A program made the translations under genes and the position numbers. DNA of 64,000 bases. Source: Ignavibacteriales bacterium. Lineage in GTDB: Bacteria > Bacteroidota > Ignavibacteria > T3Sed10-11. Positions 20,827 to 29,986 of the stretch are shown here, in pieces (within the stretch, counting starts at the first letter, position 1; each line of letters opens with the position of its first letter). Location: NCBI GenBank assembly GCA_003562775.1, contig PWTU01000538.1, forward strand, positions 1 to 64,000. Direction: 5' to 3'. The notes below the pieces were generated by a model. It was not told where the DNA came from. It ran no database searches and was given only the letters and a program-made list of their open reading frames with translations.

Positions 20827-23800
20827 ATGGCCATCCTAAACAAACGTTGTGAGATTATTGAAAAAATCGGTTCGGGATCGACGGGCAGTGTATATCTCGT
20901 TAAAGACACGTTTTACGAAAACGTTTCGGTTGCGTTAAAAACAATTCAAGCGGATTATATCACCGCGGAATCATTAAAATCTCTTAAAAACGAATTTCTG
21001 ACTCTCAAGCAATTTGATCATCCAAACCTTGTTAAAGTATTTCACTTTGACAAGATTGTCGTCTCGGATGTTCCGGAGTTTATAAACGATTACTTTTTCA
21101 CGCTCAGTTACATCAAAGGACGAAATTTACTTCAGGCAACAGAAAACGTTTCGGTTGAATCACTGTATGAAATAACCTATCAGCTTTGCGAAGCACTCCA
21201 CTATATACACAGGCATGATCTCATTCATTTCGATATAAAACCGGACAATATTCTTATAACCGAAGAAATGGTAAACGATGAACTCCTGCCTATCGTAAAA
21301 ATTATCGATTTCGGGTTTGCCGCAACAAATGTCGGTGAAGACAGACCTCCTATTCGAGGCACCCTTGAATACATTGCACCGGAACTTCTTCGCGGCGAGT
21401 CGTTCGATCAAAGAGTTGACCTGTATTCTCTCGGTGTAACTCTTTACCATATTATAACCCGTACGCTTCCTTTTGCAGCGGATTCTTCCATCGATATAAT
21501 TAAAAAACAAATATTAGAAGTCCCTCCTCCTCTCTCCCGCCTCCGTCACGATATTCCGGAAGAATTAAATTACATAGTGACAAAACTCCTTGAAAAAGAT
21601 CCGGTCAAAAGATTTCAAAATGCAAGCGAAATTATCGAATTGGTACGTGAGAGATTTCCCAGATATCATATTTTGAAGAAACAAGTCTCCGACATCCCTC
21701 CCGTAAAAATTATCGGAAGAGAAAAGGAAATAGCCGCTTTAATTGAAAAAATTAAAACCCGTATTAACAAAACTCCAAGCGGAGACATAAATCTTATCAT
21801 TATTGAAGGTGATGCCGGCATTGGAAAGACTGCTTTGTTATCCGAATTGGCAAGGCGTATCGAATCAGATGAATACCCAATTTTCGAAACGCGTTGCTTT
21901 GGCGAATCCTCAGCACCCTATGAACCATTTCGTATATTGTGTAAAGCAATTCTGTTTTATCTTAAAAAATTAGATGAAACTGGAGAAAAACTTATCTCAC
22001 AATATAACTCTGTATTCGAAACGTTAGTATCCGATTTATTTCGCGGAAACGGAGATTCGCATGCACAGATACCCGAGGGCGTCGATTCAAAGTTACGATT
22101 TCATAACCTTGTGGCGTCACTGTTTGTGGAATTTGCAGAGCTAAGACCCTTTGCTATGTTCATCGATGATATCCATCTTGCCGATGAGTCGAGTGTTGAA
22201 CTATTTCACTATATCGAGCGGTCGATTGTCGATTCACCGGCTATTATTATCGCAACCTCTCACTCCGGGAAACAAGAACAGTGGCAACAAACAAGAAAAA
22301 ACGGATCTGCGATAATCCCGCTTTCCGAATTCAATGAGACTGAGATACAGAAATTTGTGGAGACCTACCTCAACAACAAACACATTGATAAAGAAATAAT
22401 AAAAACATTACACCAGGAAGTGGGTGGTTTACCCTATCTTTTAAGAGAATTTCTGCTTCAATTTTCAGATCTCCCACCCAAGGAAGCAATACCGGCTCTC
22501 ACCCGTGCACTAAAGGAACCAGATCGTTTCCCGCGTACAATAACTCAATTGTACCAGAATAAAATCGATCAGGGAATGCCGGAGGAAAACAATCTGCTCG
22601 CAATGCTAAGTTGCTTTCCTACTCCTATAACCGATTCGCTGTGTAAAAAGATAAGTCCATATTCTCCCGAGAGAACAATGCAATTTATCAACAAGATTTC
22701 GCGAAAAGGGTATCTCAATATAACGGACGATGGAACAAGATATCAATTTGCTCAGCGACGTTTTCAACAATTCATCTATAATTCAATCGGCGATGAGAAA
22801 AAGGAATTACATCACCTCATTGCAGAAGTTCTGGAACAAACGTACCCGAAAAAACCATCGGATCAATCAAAACAGATTGCATACCACTTCAAAGAATCGG
22901 GAAATACAGAAAAAGCGGTACAACATTATTTAGATGCAGCAGAATACGCAATTTCGATTTTCGCAATAAATGAATATACCCAATTACTTGAAATATGTCT
23001 TGAACTCCAAACTGACGACGACCCGCTGAAAAAAAAGATAATGGAAAAATTAGGCAACGGATATATTCTTGTTGCCGATTACGGGAGTGCAGAAAAAATA
23101 TATAAGCAACTGCTGCGCCTTCCCGACATACCGGATTCAACAATACTACTGTATCTCAAGTCATTGGGAATAGCACAAATTCGCTTAGGACATCTTGACG
23201 ATGCGATACAATCTCTATCTGAAGCATCGACGCTGGCGCTCTCTCTATCTGATCAAATTGAACTTGAAGGTGAATTGGTATCGATAGAGATTATGCGCGG
23301 GAATTATACAGAGGCACAGGATCGCTGCACTAAATTGCTGAATGAATTTCGCGAGGCAAAATCCACCTCCGAATTAAGCACCCTTTATAACAAAATGGGA
23401 ATTATTAATTTCTATCAAACCAACTATGACGAAGCCAAACAAAACTTTTCCCGCTCTCTAAGCATATTAAAGAAACTCAATTTAAAGGATAAATTGATCG
23501 TTCCCTATTTGAACCTCGGCAATGTTTCCAGTAACCGGGAAAATTATCAGGAAGCGGAATACTACTGGAATGAAGCGCTCAAATTGTGCAAAGAAATCGG
23601 CAATGTACAACAAGAGGCACAAATATATAACAACCTGGGGATAGCCGCATATCAACAGGAAAAATATAATGAGTCGCTCTCCTATTATAAAAAAGCGCTG
23701 AATATATTCAGGAGAACCGGCAACATACCGGGTGAAGCTCTCTGTTTGTCAAATCTCGGAGAGGTGTATTTAGCGATTTCGGAATTTCAGAATGCGCTGA

Positions 23801-24549
23801 CTAATTTGCAACAATGTCTCGATATTAACGACTATTTGCAAGATAATGAGGGATTGACCGAGAGTAACCTCCACCTTGCAAATATATTTCTTCAAATCGG
23901 CGATGCGGATCGAACACGCTATCATCTTGACAATGCCGGACGTATTATAGAAGCAACGGGAATCAATTCACAGCGCGGGACATTTTTATACCTCTCGGGT
24001 AAATTAGAAGGATATTGCAATAATTATGAAGCAGCAACCGATTACTTCACAGACGCTCACACATTCTTTGAAAATACAAACGATTTAAAGCAACGATACG
24101 CAACGTTACTTGAAATATCACGCATTGAAAGATCTCAGGAAAATTACGAGAAAGCTACACAACTACTGAACGATATTCTCACGTTTTGTATCAACGAAAA
24201 TTTGACATGGATGCGAGCCGAAGTACTATATGAATTCGGAGTGCTCTCCAGGAAATATAAAGCCGATGATAGTTTTAATCCTTTGAATTACTTCAACGAT
24301 TCGTTTAAAATTATTCGGGATCATCCTGTATCCGATCTGACATGGAAAATTTGCTATCATATCGGAAAAGAATATTTACACCGGGGATTAAATGCCAAGT
24401 CGAGAGAATATTTTCATCTTGCCCAAAAAGTTCTCGATTATTTGGTCGGCTCATTTAGCGATCGGTCAATTAGATTCACATACCTTAATAACCACCGGCG
24501 CAGAGAAACGATCGAAGATATTGCCTCCATTCTCCACCGAATCGGTTAA
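20827..24549 (+). CDS. Ser/Thr protein kinase fused to AAA-type ATPase and TPR repeats
   Basis: Kinase motifs GSGSTGSVYLVKD, VALKTI, HFDIKPDNILI, IDFGFA, TLEYIAPELL; Walker A GDAGIGKTALLSEL; many C-terminal TPR units. Confidence 0.92.
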   Translation: MAILNKRCEIIEKIGSGSTGSVYLVKDTFYENVSVALKTIQADYITAESLKSLKNEFLTLKQFDHPNLVKVFHFDKIVVSDVPEFINDYFFTLSYIKGRNLLQATENVSVESLYEITYQLCEALHYIHRHDLIHFDIKPDNILITEEMVNDELLPIVKIIDFGFAATNVGEDRPPIRGTLEYIAPELLRGESFDQRVDLYSLGVTLYHIITRTLPFAADSSIDIIKKQILEVPPPLSRLRHDIPEELNYIVTKLLEKDPVKRFQNASEIIELVRERFPRYHILKKQVSDIPPVKIIGREKEIAALIEKIKTRINKTPSGDINLIIIEGDAGIGKTALLSELARRIESDEYPIFETRCFGESSAPYEPFRILCKAILFYLKKLDETGEKLISQYNSVFETLVSDLFRGNGDSHAQIPEGVDSKLRFHNLVASLFVEFAELRPFAMFIDDIHLADESSVELFHYIERSIVDSPAIIIATSHSGKQEQWQQTRKNGSAIIPLSEFNETEIQKFVETYLNNKHIDKEIIKTLHQEVGGLPYLLREFLLQFSDLPPKEAIPALTRALKEPDRFPRTITQLYQNKIDQGMPEENNLLAMLSCFPTPITDSLCKKISPYSPERTMQFINKISRKGYLNITDDGTRYQFAQRRFQQFIYNSIGDEKKELHHLIAEVLEQTYPKKPSDQSKQIAYHFKESGNTEKAVQHYLDAAEYAISIFAINEYTQLLEICLELQTDDDPLKKKIMEKLGNGYILVADYGSAEKIYKQLLRLPDIPDSTILLYLKSLGIAQIRLGHLDDAIQSLSEASTLALSLSDQIELEGELVSIEIMRGNYTEAQDRCTKLLNEFREAKSTSELSTLYNKMGIINFYQTNYDEAKQNFSRSLSILKKLNLKDKLIVPYLNLGNVSSNRENYQEAEYYWNEALKLCKEIGNVQQEAQIYNNLGIAAYQQEKYNESLSYYKKALNIFRRTGNIPGEALCLSNLGEVYLAISEFQNALTNLQQCLDINDYLQDNEGLTESNLHLANIFLQIGDADRTRYHLDNAGRIIEATGINSQRGTFLYLSGKLEGYCNNYEAATDYFTDAHTFFENTNDLKQRYATLLEISRIERSQENYEKATQLLNDILTFCINENLTWMRAEVLYEFGVLSRKYKADDSFNPLNYFNDSFKIIRDHPVSDLTWKICYHIGKEYLHRGLNAKSREYFHLAQKVLDYLVGSFSDRSIRFTYLNNHRRRETIEDIASILHRIG

Positions 24550-24571
24550 TAATTGTAATACAATATTACAC

Positions 24572-24598
24572 CTTAATGTAACATAATGTTACATTAAG
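24572..24598. promoter_or_regulatory. Perfect 13+1+13 inverted repeat CTTAATGTAACAT-A-ATGTTACATTAAG
   Basis: Direct reading; contains TGTAAC-N5-GTTACA, neighbouring TGTAAT-N5-ATTACA; about 90 nt upstream of a -24/-12 element. Confidence 0.6.
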
Positions 24599-24689
24599 TA
24601 AATACAAAAATACTATTTTTGTGAGAGCTCAATTCTCTAACCTTATAAAATACAAGTATATACAGAACTAAATTTACGGTCATCATTAT

Positions 24690-24706
24690 CTGGCACGATT
24701 ATTGTG
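24690..24706 (+). promoter_or_regulatory. Candidate sigma-54 -24/-12 promoter CTGGCACGATTATTGTG
   Basis: GG at 24692-24693, GT at 24704-24705 (GG-N10-GT); about 55 nt before lipoprotein ATG 24760. Confidence 0.7.
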
Positions 24707-24759
24707 ATTTCTACAAATGTAAATCATTTAACATCAATAATGTAATTACGGGGGAAGCA

Positions 24760-25338
24760 ATGCTTCGCAAATCTTTTTCGTTCATCATACTTGCAGGACT
24801 TTTAGTTTTCTTCGTCGGGTGCAGTGATTTTGAGAACCCGATAGGAGTCGAAGAAAAAGCAGAGTCAAAAGAACTCAATTTTCTAAACCTGCCGGATCCG
24901 GGCGTGTTATTTAAAACGATGGAAACATCTACCACTATCAGCCCTCAGACCGGCGGCGAACTCAAGCTCGAATATTCTCAGGGACAGGGCAACGATAAAG
25001 TCGATATCAACATCACGTTACGTTTCGAGCCCGGCTCGGTATCCGAGGATATAAAGGTCTCAATGAGCGTCGATCAAGATATACTAATGACTAACATCGA
25101 CATCACATTCGGGCCTTCGGGATCTGAATTCCTGAAACCTGCAAAACTATCGGTCAATACCAGAGGACTCGATCTTTCGGGAGTCCCTTCAGATGCCGAA
25201 ATAAGTCTTTATTATGACAATAACGGGAAATGGGAAGAAATCAGTTCAAATATGATACGTCATAATGTCGATCTGGGACAATTGCAATGTGTAAACGGTG
25301 AGATTCCGCATTTCTCACGATATGCATTTGCATTTTAA
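24760..25338 (+). CDS. Lipoprotein of unknown function (paralogue of 29987..30577)
   Basis: Signal peptide with lipobox FFVGCSDFENP; C-terminal HFSRYAFAF shared with paralogue. Confidence 0.8.
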   Translation: MLRKSFSFIILAGLLVFFVGCSDFENPIGVEEKAESKELNFLNLPDPGVLFKTMETSTTISPQTGGELKLEYSQGQGNDKVDINITLRFEPGSVSEDIKVSMSVDQDILMTNIDITFGPSGSEFLKPAKLSVNTRGLDLSGVPSDAEISLYYDNNGKWEEISSNMIRHNVDLGQLQCVNGEIPHFSRYAFAF

Positions 25339-25377
25339 AAAATAATTGTAGAAATTCTCCCGAACCCGAAAGAACCA

Positions 25378-26634
25378 ATGCAAAATTATAATAATAACCC
25401 AAAACACATTAAATTCGACGAGGAACTCAACGATCTGTTGACCCGATACTGTTCAGAATCTCTTGTACGTAAAATTCAATCGGATAAAAAAGAGATTCCA
25501 CTCATCGAAAAAAGGATGCATAAGAGTTCTAAAGATCGAGATGAACACATAAATGTAAGTGCAGATTTGGTATATGGATTTCATCTCGACACCATTATCG
25601 CCAGATGCGAAGAGGAACTATCACCCCCCGAATACTATGAACTTCTTAACGAAATAGGCGATATTTGCAAACGCTTCGGACAATTTGAAAAATCCAGAGA
25701 AATCTATCATCGTGTTATACTTTCACTGAACGGCGATATCCGGTACTCAAAACAAAAAGGGATAGCATTCTTAAGAAGATCGGAGATTTTTATTCGACAG
25801 GCCGAATGGGATTCAGCCCTCGCCGATTTAAAGATAGGTAAACAGCACTTTCTCGATGCCCGGTACAACGATGGAATCGGGCATGTTGAAAATAGTCTCG
25901 GTATTTTGTATGCCGAAAAAGGGGAACTGAAAAAATCTATACATCACTGGAAAAACGCCCACGCTATATTTGAAGATGAGAATGACGAGATGACGGCGGC
26001 GGTGCTTATGAGTCTCGGAATTGCCAACAATATTGCAGGTGAATGGGATGAAGCACTCAGTTATTATCAGCGGGCGCTCCCGAAATTTGAGCAGATCGGT
26101 TCGATGTCCAGATTGGCGGAACTTCATCACAATATAGGTATGACCTTCCTATCAAAAGGAAACATTGATTCAGCAATCAACCAATTCGACGAAAGCATTT
26201 CATACTCAAGCCAACAATTTTATCAATCGGTAATGGGGTTGTCCTATCTGGGTAAAGCGGATGCGTATGCACGGAAAGGCGATTACAGTACTTCAATGTT
26301 GTTTATTCAAAATGCGCTCGATATATTTAGAAAATTAAACGATCATCTCAGCATTGCAGATACTTACAAAATCAAAGGGATTATTCACCGCGAAACCGGG
26401 AATACAGAAATAGCAGAGGTCTATCTCAAAACAAGTATTCGCTTGAACGAGTTATACCAGTGTGCTCTCGGTCTTGGCGAATCGCAATACGAACTTGGTA
26501 TATTATACAACCAGTGTTCGGAAAAGCAAAAAGCAGTCAGTGTATTTCAGAACTCGTTACAAAATTTCCAAAGAGTAGGTGCTTATAAAAATGAACAATC
26601 CGTAAAAGAATCATTGGCATCTGCCCTTGAATAA
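25378..26634 (+). CDS. Tetratricopeptide repeat protein
   Basis: Multiple TPR units e.g. AAVLMSLGIANNIAGEWDEALSYYQRALPKFEQIG, AELHHNIGMTFLSKGNIDSAINQFDESI. Confidence 0.88.
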   Translation: MQNYNNNPKHIKFDEELNDLLTRYCSESLVRKIQSDKKEIPLIEKRMHKSSKDRDEHINVSADLVYGFHLDTIIARCEEELSPPEYYELLNEIGDICKRFGQFEKSREIYHRVILSLNGDIRYSKQKGIAFLRRSEIFIRQAEWDSALADLKIGKQHFLDARYNDGIGHVENSLGILYAEKGELKKSIHHWKNAHAIFEDENDEMTAAVLMSLGIANNIAGEWDEALSYYQRALPKFEQIGSMSRLAELHHNIGMTFLSKGNIDSAINQFDESISYSSQQFYQSVMGLSYLGKADAYARKGDYSTSMLFIQNALDIFRKLNDHLSIADTYKIKGIIHRETGNTEIAEVYLKTSIRLNELYQCALGLGESQYELGILYNQCSEKQKAVSVFQNSLQNFQRVGAYKNEQSVKESLASALE

Positions 26635-26701
26635 TACCTCCAATTTCCACTACTTAATGTTATACAAAATATTACGCCCTGTAATTTTTACAACATTATA
26701 A

Positions 26702-26716
26702 CGGTAAAATTTACCG
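26702..26716. promoter_or_regulatory. 7+1+7 inverted repeat CGGTAAA-A-TTTACCG
   Basis: Direct reading; intergenic, about 90 nt upstream of the 26806 -24/-12 element. Confidence 0.35.
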
Positions 26717-26805
26717 GGTGAAATAATTACCTGTAGCTCATCTTTTTGAATTGCCGAACTTACCACCTCCGACCGGTTTTTTATTGATATTCATATTTTT
26801 TCACT

Positions 26806-26822
26806 CTGGCATCATGTTTGTT
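26806..26822 (+). promoter_or_regulatory. Candidate sigma-54 -24/-12 promoter CTGGCATCATGTTTGTT
   Basis: GG 26808-26809, GT 26820-26821 (GG-N10-GT), immediately upstream of the activator gene. Confidence 0.6.
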
Positions 26823-26851
26823 GATACTTTGTATGTATCAATATCTGAAAT

Positions 26852-28273
26852 TTGCTCTATAGAGATGATGTGAGGAAAAATATTTCAATAATTAAAGGTG
26901 CATACAAAATAGGTGCTTTATCTTCACCTGAAATGGCGTCGGCAATCGATGAACTCCTGTCGCCGATGGATAACATTAAGGTCGAGACGTTATCACGCCC
27001 TCTCCGGGAGGAATCCCCGCACCTGATAATTTACGAGCCATCGAATACCAACGATGGAACGCAGGATCAATTGTTATCTTTTTTACGGGAGTGCAGTGAC
27101 AATATTCCGGTAATTGCAGTAACGAATAAACCGAATTACCAGAAAGCTATCGCATTACTAAGAGCGGGCCTAAAAGATTATATAAATCTGTCCAGCGAAA
27201 AATCAAAATTATATCAGCAAATAGAATCATATTTTAAATTATGGCAAAATGAGCAAGAGAAAAAAGCGTTTCAAGAATATACCAGAGCCACGTACGATTT
27301 CAGCCGGATTATTGGAAATTCTCCCCACATTGAAAAAGTATTGGAGGTCCTAAAGAAGGTTATAGACACAGAAAACGTAACGGTTCTGATAAGAGGTGAG
27401 ACCGGTACCGGCAAAGAATTGGTTGCAAAAGCCATTCATTACAACAGCAGAAACAGAGATAATCCCTTCGTCGAAATTGCTTGCACCGCTATTCCCGACA
27501 CATTACTTGAATCAGAACTCTTCGGTTACGAGAAAGGCGCTTTCACTGACGCACGCGATAAGAAAGCAGGTCTTTTTGAGATTGCCCAGGACGGTACTAT
27601 TTTTCTGGATGAGATCGGCGATATAACTCCGGTTATTCAATCAAAACTGCTCAAAGTCATTGAGGAGAAAAAATTCCGGAGACTTGGGAGCGTGCGTGAT
27701 ATCCCGGTACAAGCACGTATTATTTCGGCTACCGGCGTCAATCTGGAGCAAATGGTAGAATCGGGAAAATTCAGAAGAGATTTATATTACCGGCTTAATG
27801 TCGTCCCGATCGAACTCCCTCCCCTCCGTCAGAGAAAAGAGGATATTCCGATTCTTGCAAATCATTTTCTTCAACAATTCAACAAACAATATGAGAAAGA
27901 AGTTGAAGGATTTTCCAAGCGGGCAATAAATTTTCTGGCAGAACATACCTGGCCGGGAAACGTACGGGAATTAAAACACAGTATAGAGAGAGCAGTATTG
28001 TTGGTTGAACACGGATTAATCGATGATTCTCATTTTTCAATTAAAAATAACTCGAATACATTCGATGAAAATCAATCTCATACTTTCGACAATAATTATA
28101 TAACATTTAATTTATCTATAACAAATGCTACCCTGGAGGATGCAGAACGTCAATTAGTAAAAAAAATATTACACCACACCGGTGGAAATAAAACCAAAGC
28201 GGCACAGATAATGAAAATATCGCGTCCAAAACTCGATAGAATTATTAAACGAAATCAAAACTACTTACAATAG
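26852..28273 (+). CDS. Sigma-54-dependent transcriptional activator (degenerate receiver, AAA+, Fis-type HTH)
   Basis: GETGTGKELVAKAIHYNS, ELFGYEKGAFTDARDKKAGLFEIAQDGTIFLDEIGD, WPGNVRELKHSIERA, HTGGNKTKAAQIMKISRPKLDRIIK. TTG start at 26852 uncertain; GTG at 26870 possible. Confidence 0.92.
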   Translation: MLYRDDVRKNISIIKGAYKIGALSSPEMASAIDELLSPMDNIKVETLSRPLREESPHLIIYEPSNTNDGTQDQLLSFLRECSDNIPVIAVTNKPNYQKAIALLRAGLKDYINLSSEKSKLYQQIESYFKLWQNEQEKKAFQEYTRATYDFSRIIGNSPHIEKVLEVLKKVIDTENVTVLIRGETGTGKELVAKAIHYNSRNRDNPFVEIACTAIPDTLLESELFGYEKGAFTDARDKKAGLFEIAQDGTIFLDEIGDITPVIQSKLLKVIEEKKFRRLGSVRDIPVQARIISATGVNLEQMVESGKFRRDLYYRLNVVPIELPPLRQRKEDIPILANHFLQQFNKQYEKEVEGFSKRAINFLAEHTWPGNVRELKHSIERAVLLVEHGLIDDSHFSIKNNSNTFDENQSHTFDNNYITFNLSITNATLEDAERQLVKKILHHTGGNKTKAAQIMKISRPKLDRIIKRNQNYLQ

Positions 28274-28306
28274 AGATTTTCCTTTTATCGACTTATGGTA
28301 TAGTGT

Positions 28307-29620
28307 ATGGAATTAAAAGACCTATTAATACATGAAGAAATCAAAACGAATGCTGTTAATAAAACATTCGAAGGTGAAAATCGGGTCAAAGACCTTGAAT
28401 TAATCCTGCATGTGGTAAAAACCATCAACAAGTCTCTTATACTCGAAGAAGTATTACAACTTGTTCTGGATAACGCAATCAAAGTAGCAAAAGCTGAACG
28501 GGGATTTTTAATTCTTCTGAATGAAGAAGGAAAATTACAATGCGAACTTGCACGGGATGAAAAAGGAAACTCGCTCCCGGAAGATGCATATCAGGTAAGT
28601 GAAACCATCGTACAGGATGTTTTTACGTCAACGGAATCAATCTTTATTGAAAACGCTCAAACTGACCATCGCTACGAACAGCGAAAAAGTATTCAATCGC
28701 TTAGATTACAAACTATAATCTGTTCACCGCTTGTCGTTCGTAATGAAAAAATAGGCATTATTTACGTAGACAGCCGCTCGATTCAATCGATCCAAAAAGA
28801 TGAAATAGTAGATCTTTTTGAAATCCTCGCAGGACAGGCAGCTATTGCAATAAAGAATGCACAATTGTATGACAAGTTACAGAAGGCCTTTCAAGATGTA
28901 CAAATTGCTAACGATCAGCTCATCAAATCCGACCGGATGATCTCCAGAGGAAAAATGGCATCGGAGATCAGTCACGAGCTAAAAAATCTTGTCAATGTGG
29001 TGCTATTACAATTGCAATATTTCCAAAGTTCGATATCTATGAATCCCAAACTGGGAGCAGCAATCGAAAATCAACGATTAAAAAATTCGATAGCTTCCGT
29101 GCAGCGGATCGGTGAATTTGCTCAGGGATTGCTCGAATCCGCACCAATGAAATTAGAGAAAAAACCCGGTAACATTAATGAGAAGATTAAACAAACGGTT
29201 AAATATATTAGAACATTAAAAAAATATCAAAAGGCGAAACTCGAGATCTCGCTCGATGATAACGTCCCGATATTTTCATTCGATGAAAAACAAATTCATC
29301 AGGTATTACTCAATCTGTTAAACAATGCAGTCGAAGCATACGAGGAAGCGACGATAAAAATTAAAACGAAATATTTTCCATCCAAAAACATTGTACAGAT
29401 TGTAGTAAGCGACAACGGTCCCGGTATTGAAAAGGAAGTATTAAATAAATTGCTGGTCAGCAAAATTACAACCAAGCCCGACGGCAATGGATACGGATTA
29501 CCTATTTGTAGAAAGATAATAGAGAATCATGGCGGAACTATGGAAATCGAATCAGAGGTGAACAAAGGCACCACATTTTTTATGACATTGTCTGCAAAAT
29601 CGTCCGACACCAAGATGTAA
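28307..29620 (+). CDS. GAF-domain histidine kinase (paralogue of 30628..31947)
   Basis: GAF region AERGFLILLNEEGKLQCELARD, H-box ISHELKNLVNVVLLQLQ, LNNAVEAYEEA, SDNGPGIEKE, GYGLPICRKIIENHGG. Confidence 0.92.
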   Translation: MELKDLLIHEEIKTNAVNKTFEGENRVKDLELILHVVKTINKSLILEEVLQLVLDNAIKVAKAERGFLILLNEEGKLQCELARDEKGNSLPEDAYQVSETIVQDVFTSTESIFIENAQTDHRYEQRKSIQSLRLQTIICSPLVVRNEKIGIIYVDSRSIQSIQKDEIVDLFEILAGQAAIAIKNAQLYDKLQKAFQDVQIANDQLIKSDRMISRGKMASEISHELKNLVNVVLLQLQYFQSSISMNPKLGAAIENQRLKNSIASVQRIGEFAQGLLESAPMKLEKKPGNINEKIKQTVKYIRTLKKYQKAKLEISLDDNVPIFSFDEKQIHQVLLNLLNNAVEAYEEATIKIKTKYFPSKNIVQIVVSDNGPGIEKEVLNKLLVSKITTKPDGNGYGLPICRKIIENHGGTMEIESEVNKGTTFFMTLSAKSSDTKM

Positions 29621-29703
29621 TAATTTACATACACATCCATACCTATAATTATCTCTCTTTTATTCTATAAATACATTACACGCTTAAAATAATATTTAAG
29701 ACA

Positions 29704-29724
29704 AAATTGTAATATCTACAATTT
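29704..29724. promoter_or_regulatory. 8+5+8 inverted repeat AAATTGTA-ATATC-TACAATTT
   Basis: Direct reading; about 190 nt upstream of the 29913 -24/-12 element. Confidence 0.5.
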
Positions 29725-29912
29725 ACACTGGAAACCGGAAAGTTAGACGTCTCAGTCAATTTTAATTCAAGCCCAATTTTTAAACTACCATCTTCCTGAA
29801 TTATAAACTTTTGAATTTTTCGATATATGACCCTGAATAGGCAATAATTCAAGACCGATTCCTCCCGAAAGAATTAATGCAACACTTATATTTTTTTGTG
29901 TTTCCCCATTCT

Positions 29913-29929
29913 CCGGCACGAAGTTTGTG
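29913..29929 (+). promoter_or_regulatory. Candidate sigma-54 -24/-12 promoter CCGGCACGAAGTTTGTG
   Basis: GG 29915-29916, GT 29927-29928 (GG-N10-GT); about 60 nt before ATG 29987. Confidence 0.68.
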
Positions 29930-29986
29930 GATACTATTATCAGAACTAATTAATCCAAACAACATAACAAATTATAGGAGTATATC

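Noticed and set aside
27510-27560. GAFTDA read as an inactivating mutation of the sigma-54 activator
   Set aside because: GAFTDA is known as a natural variant in functional activators; kept only as a co-variation question.
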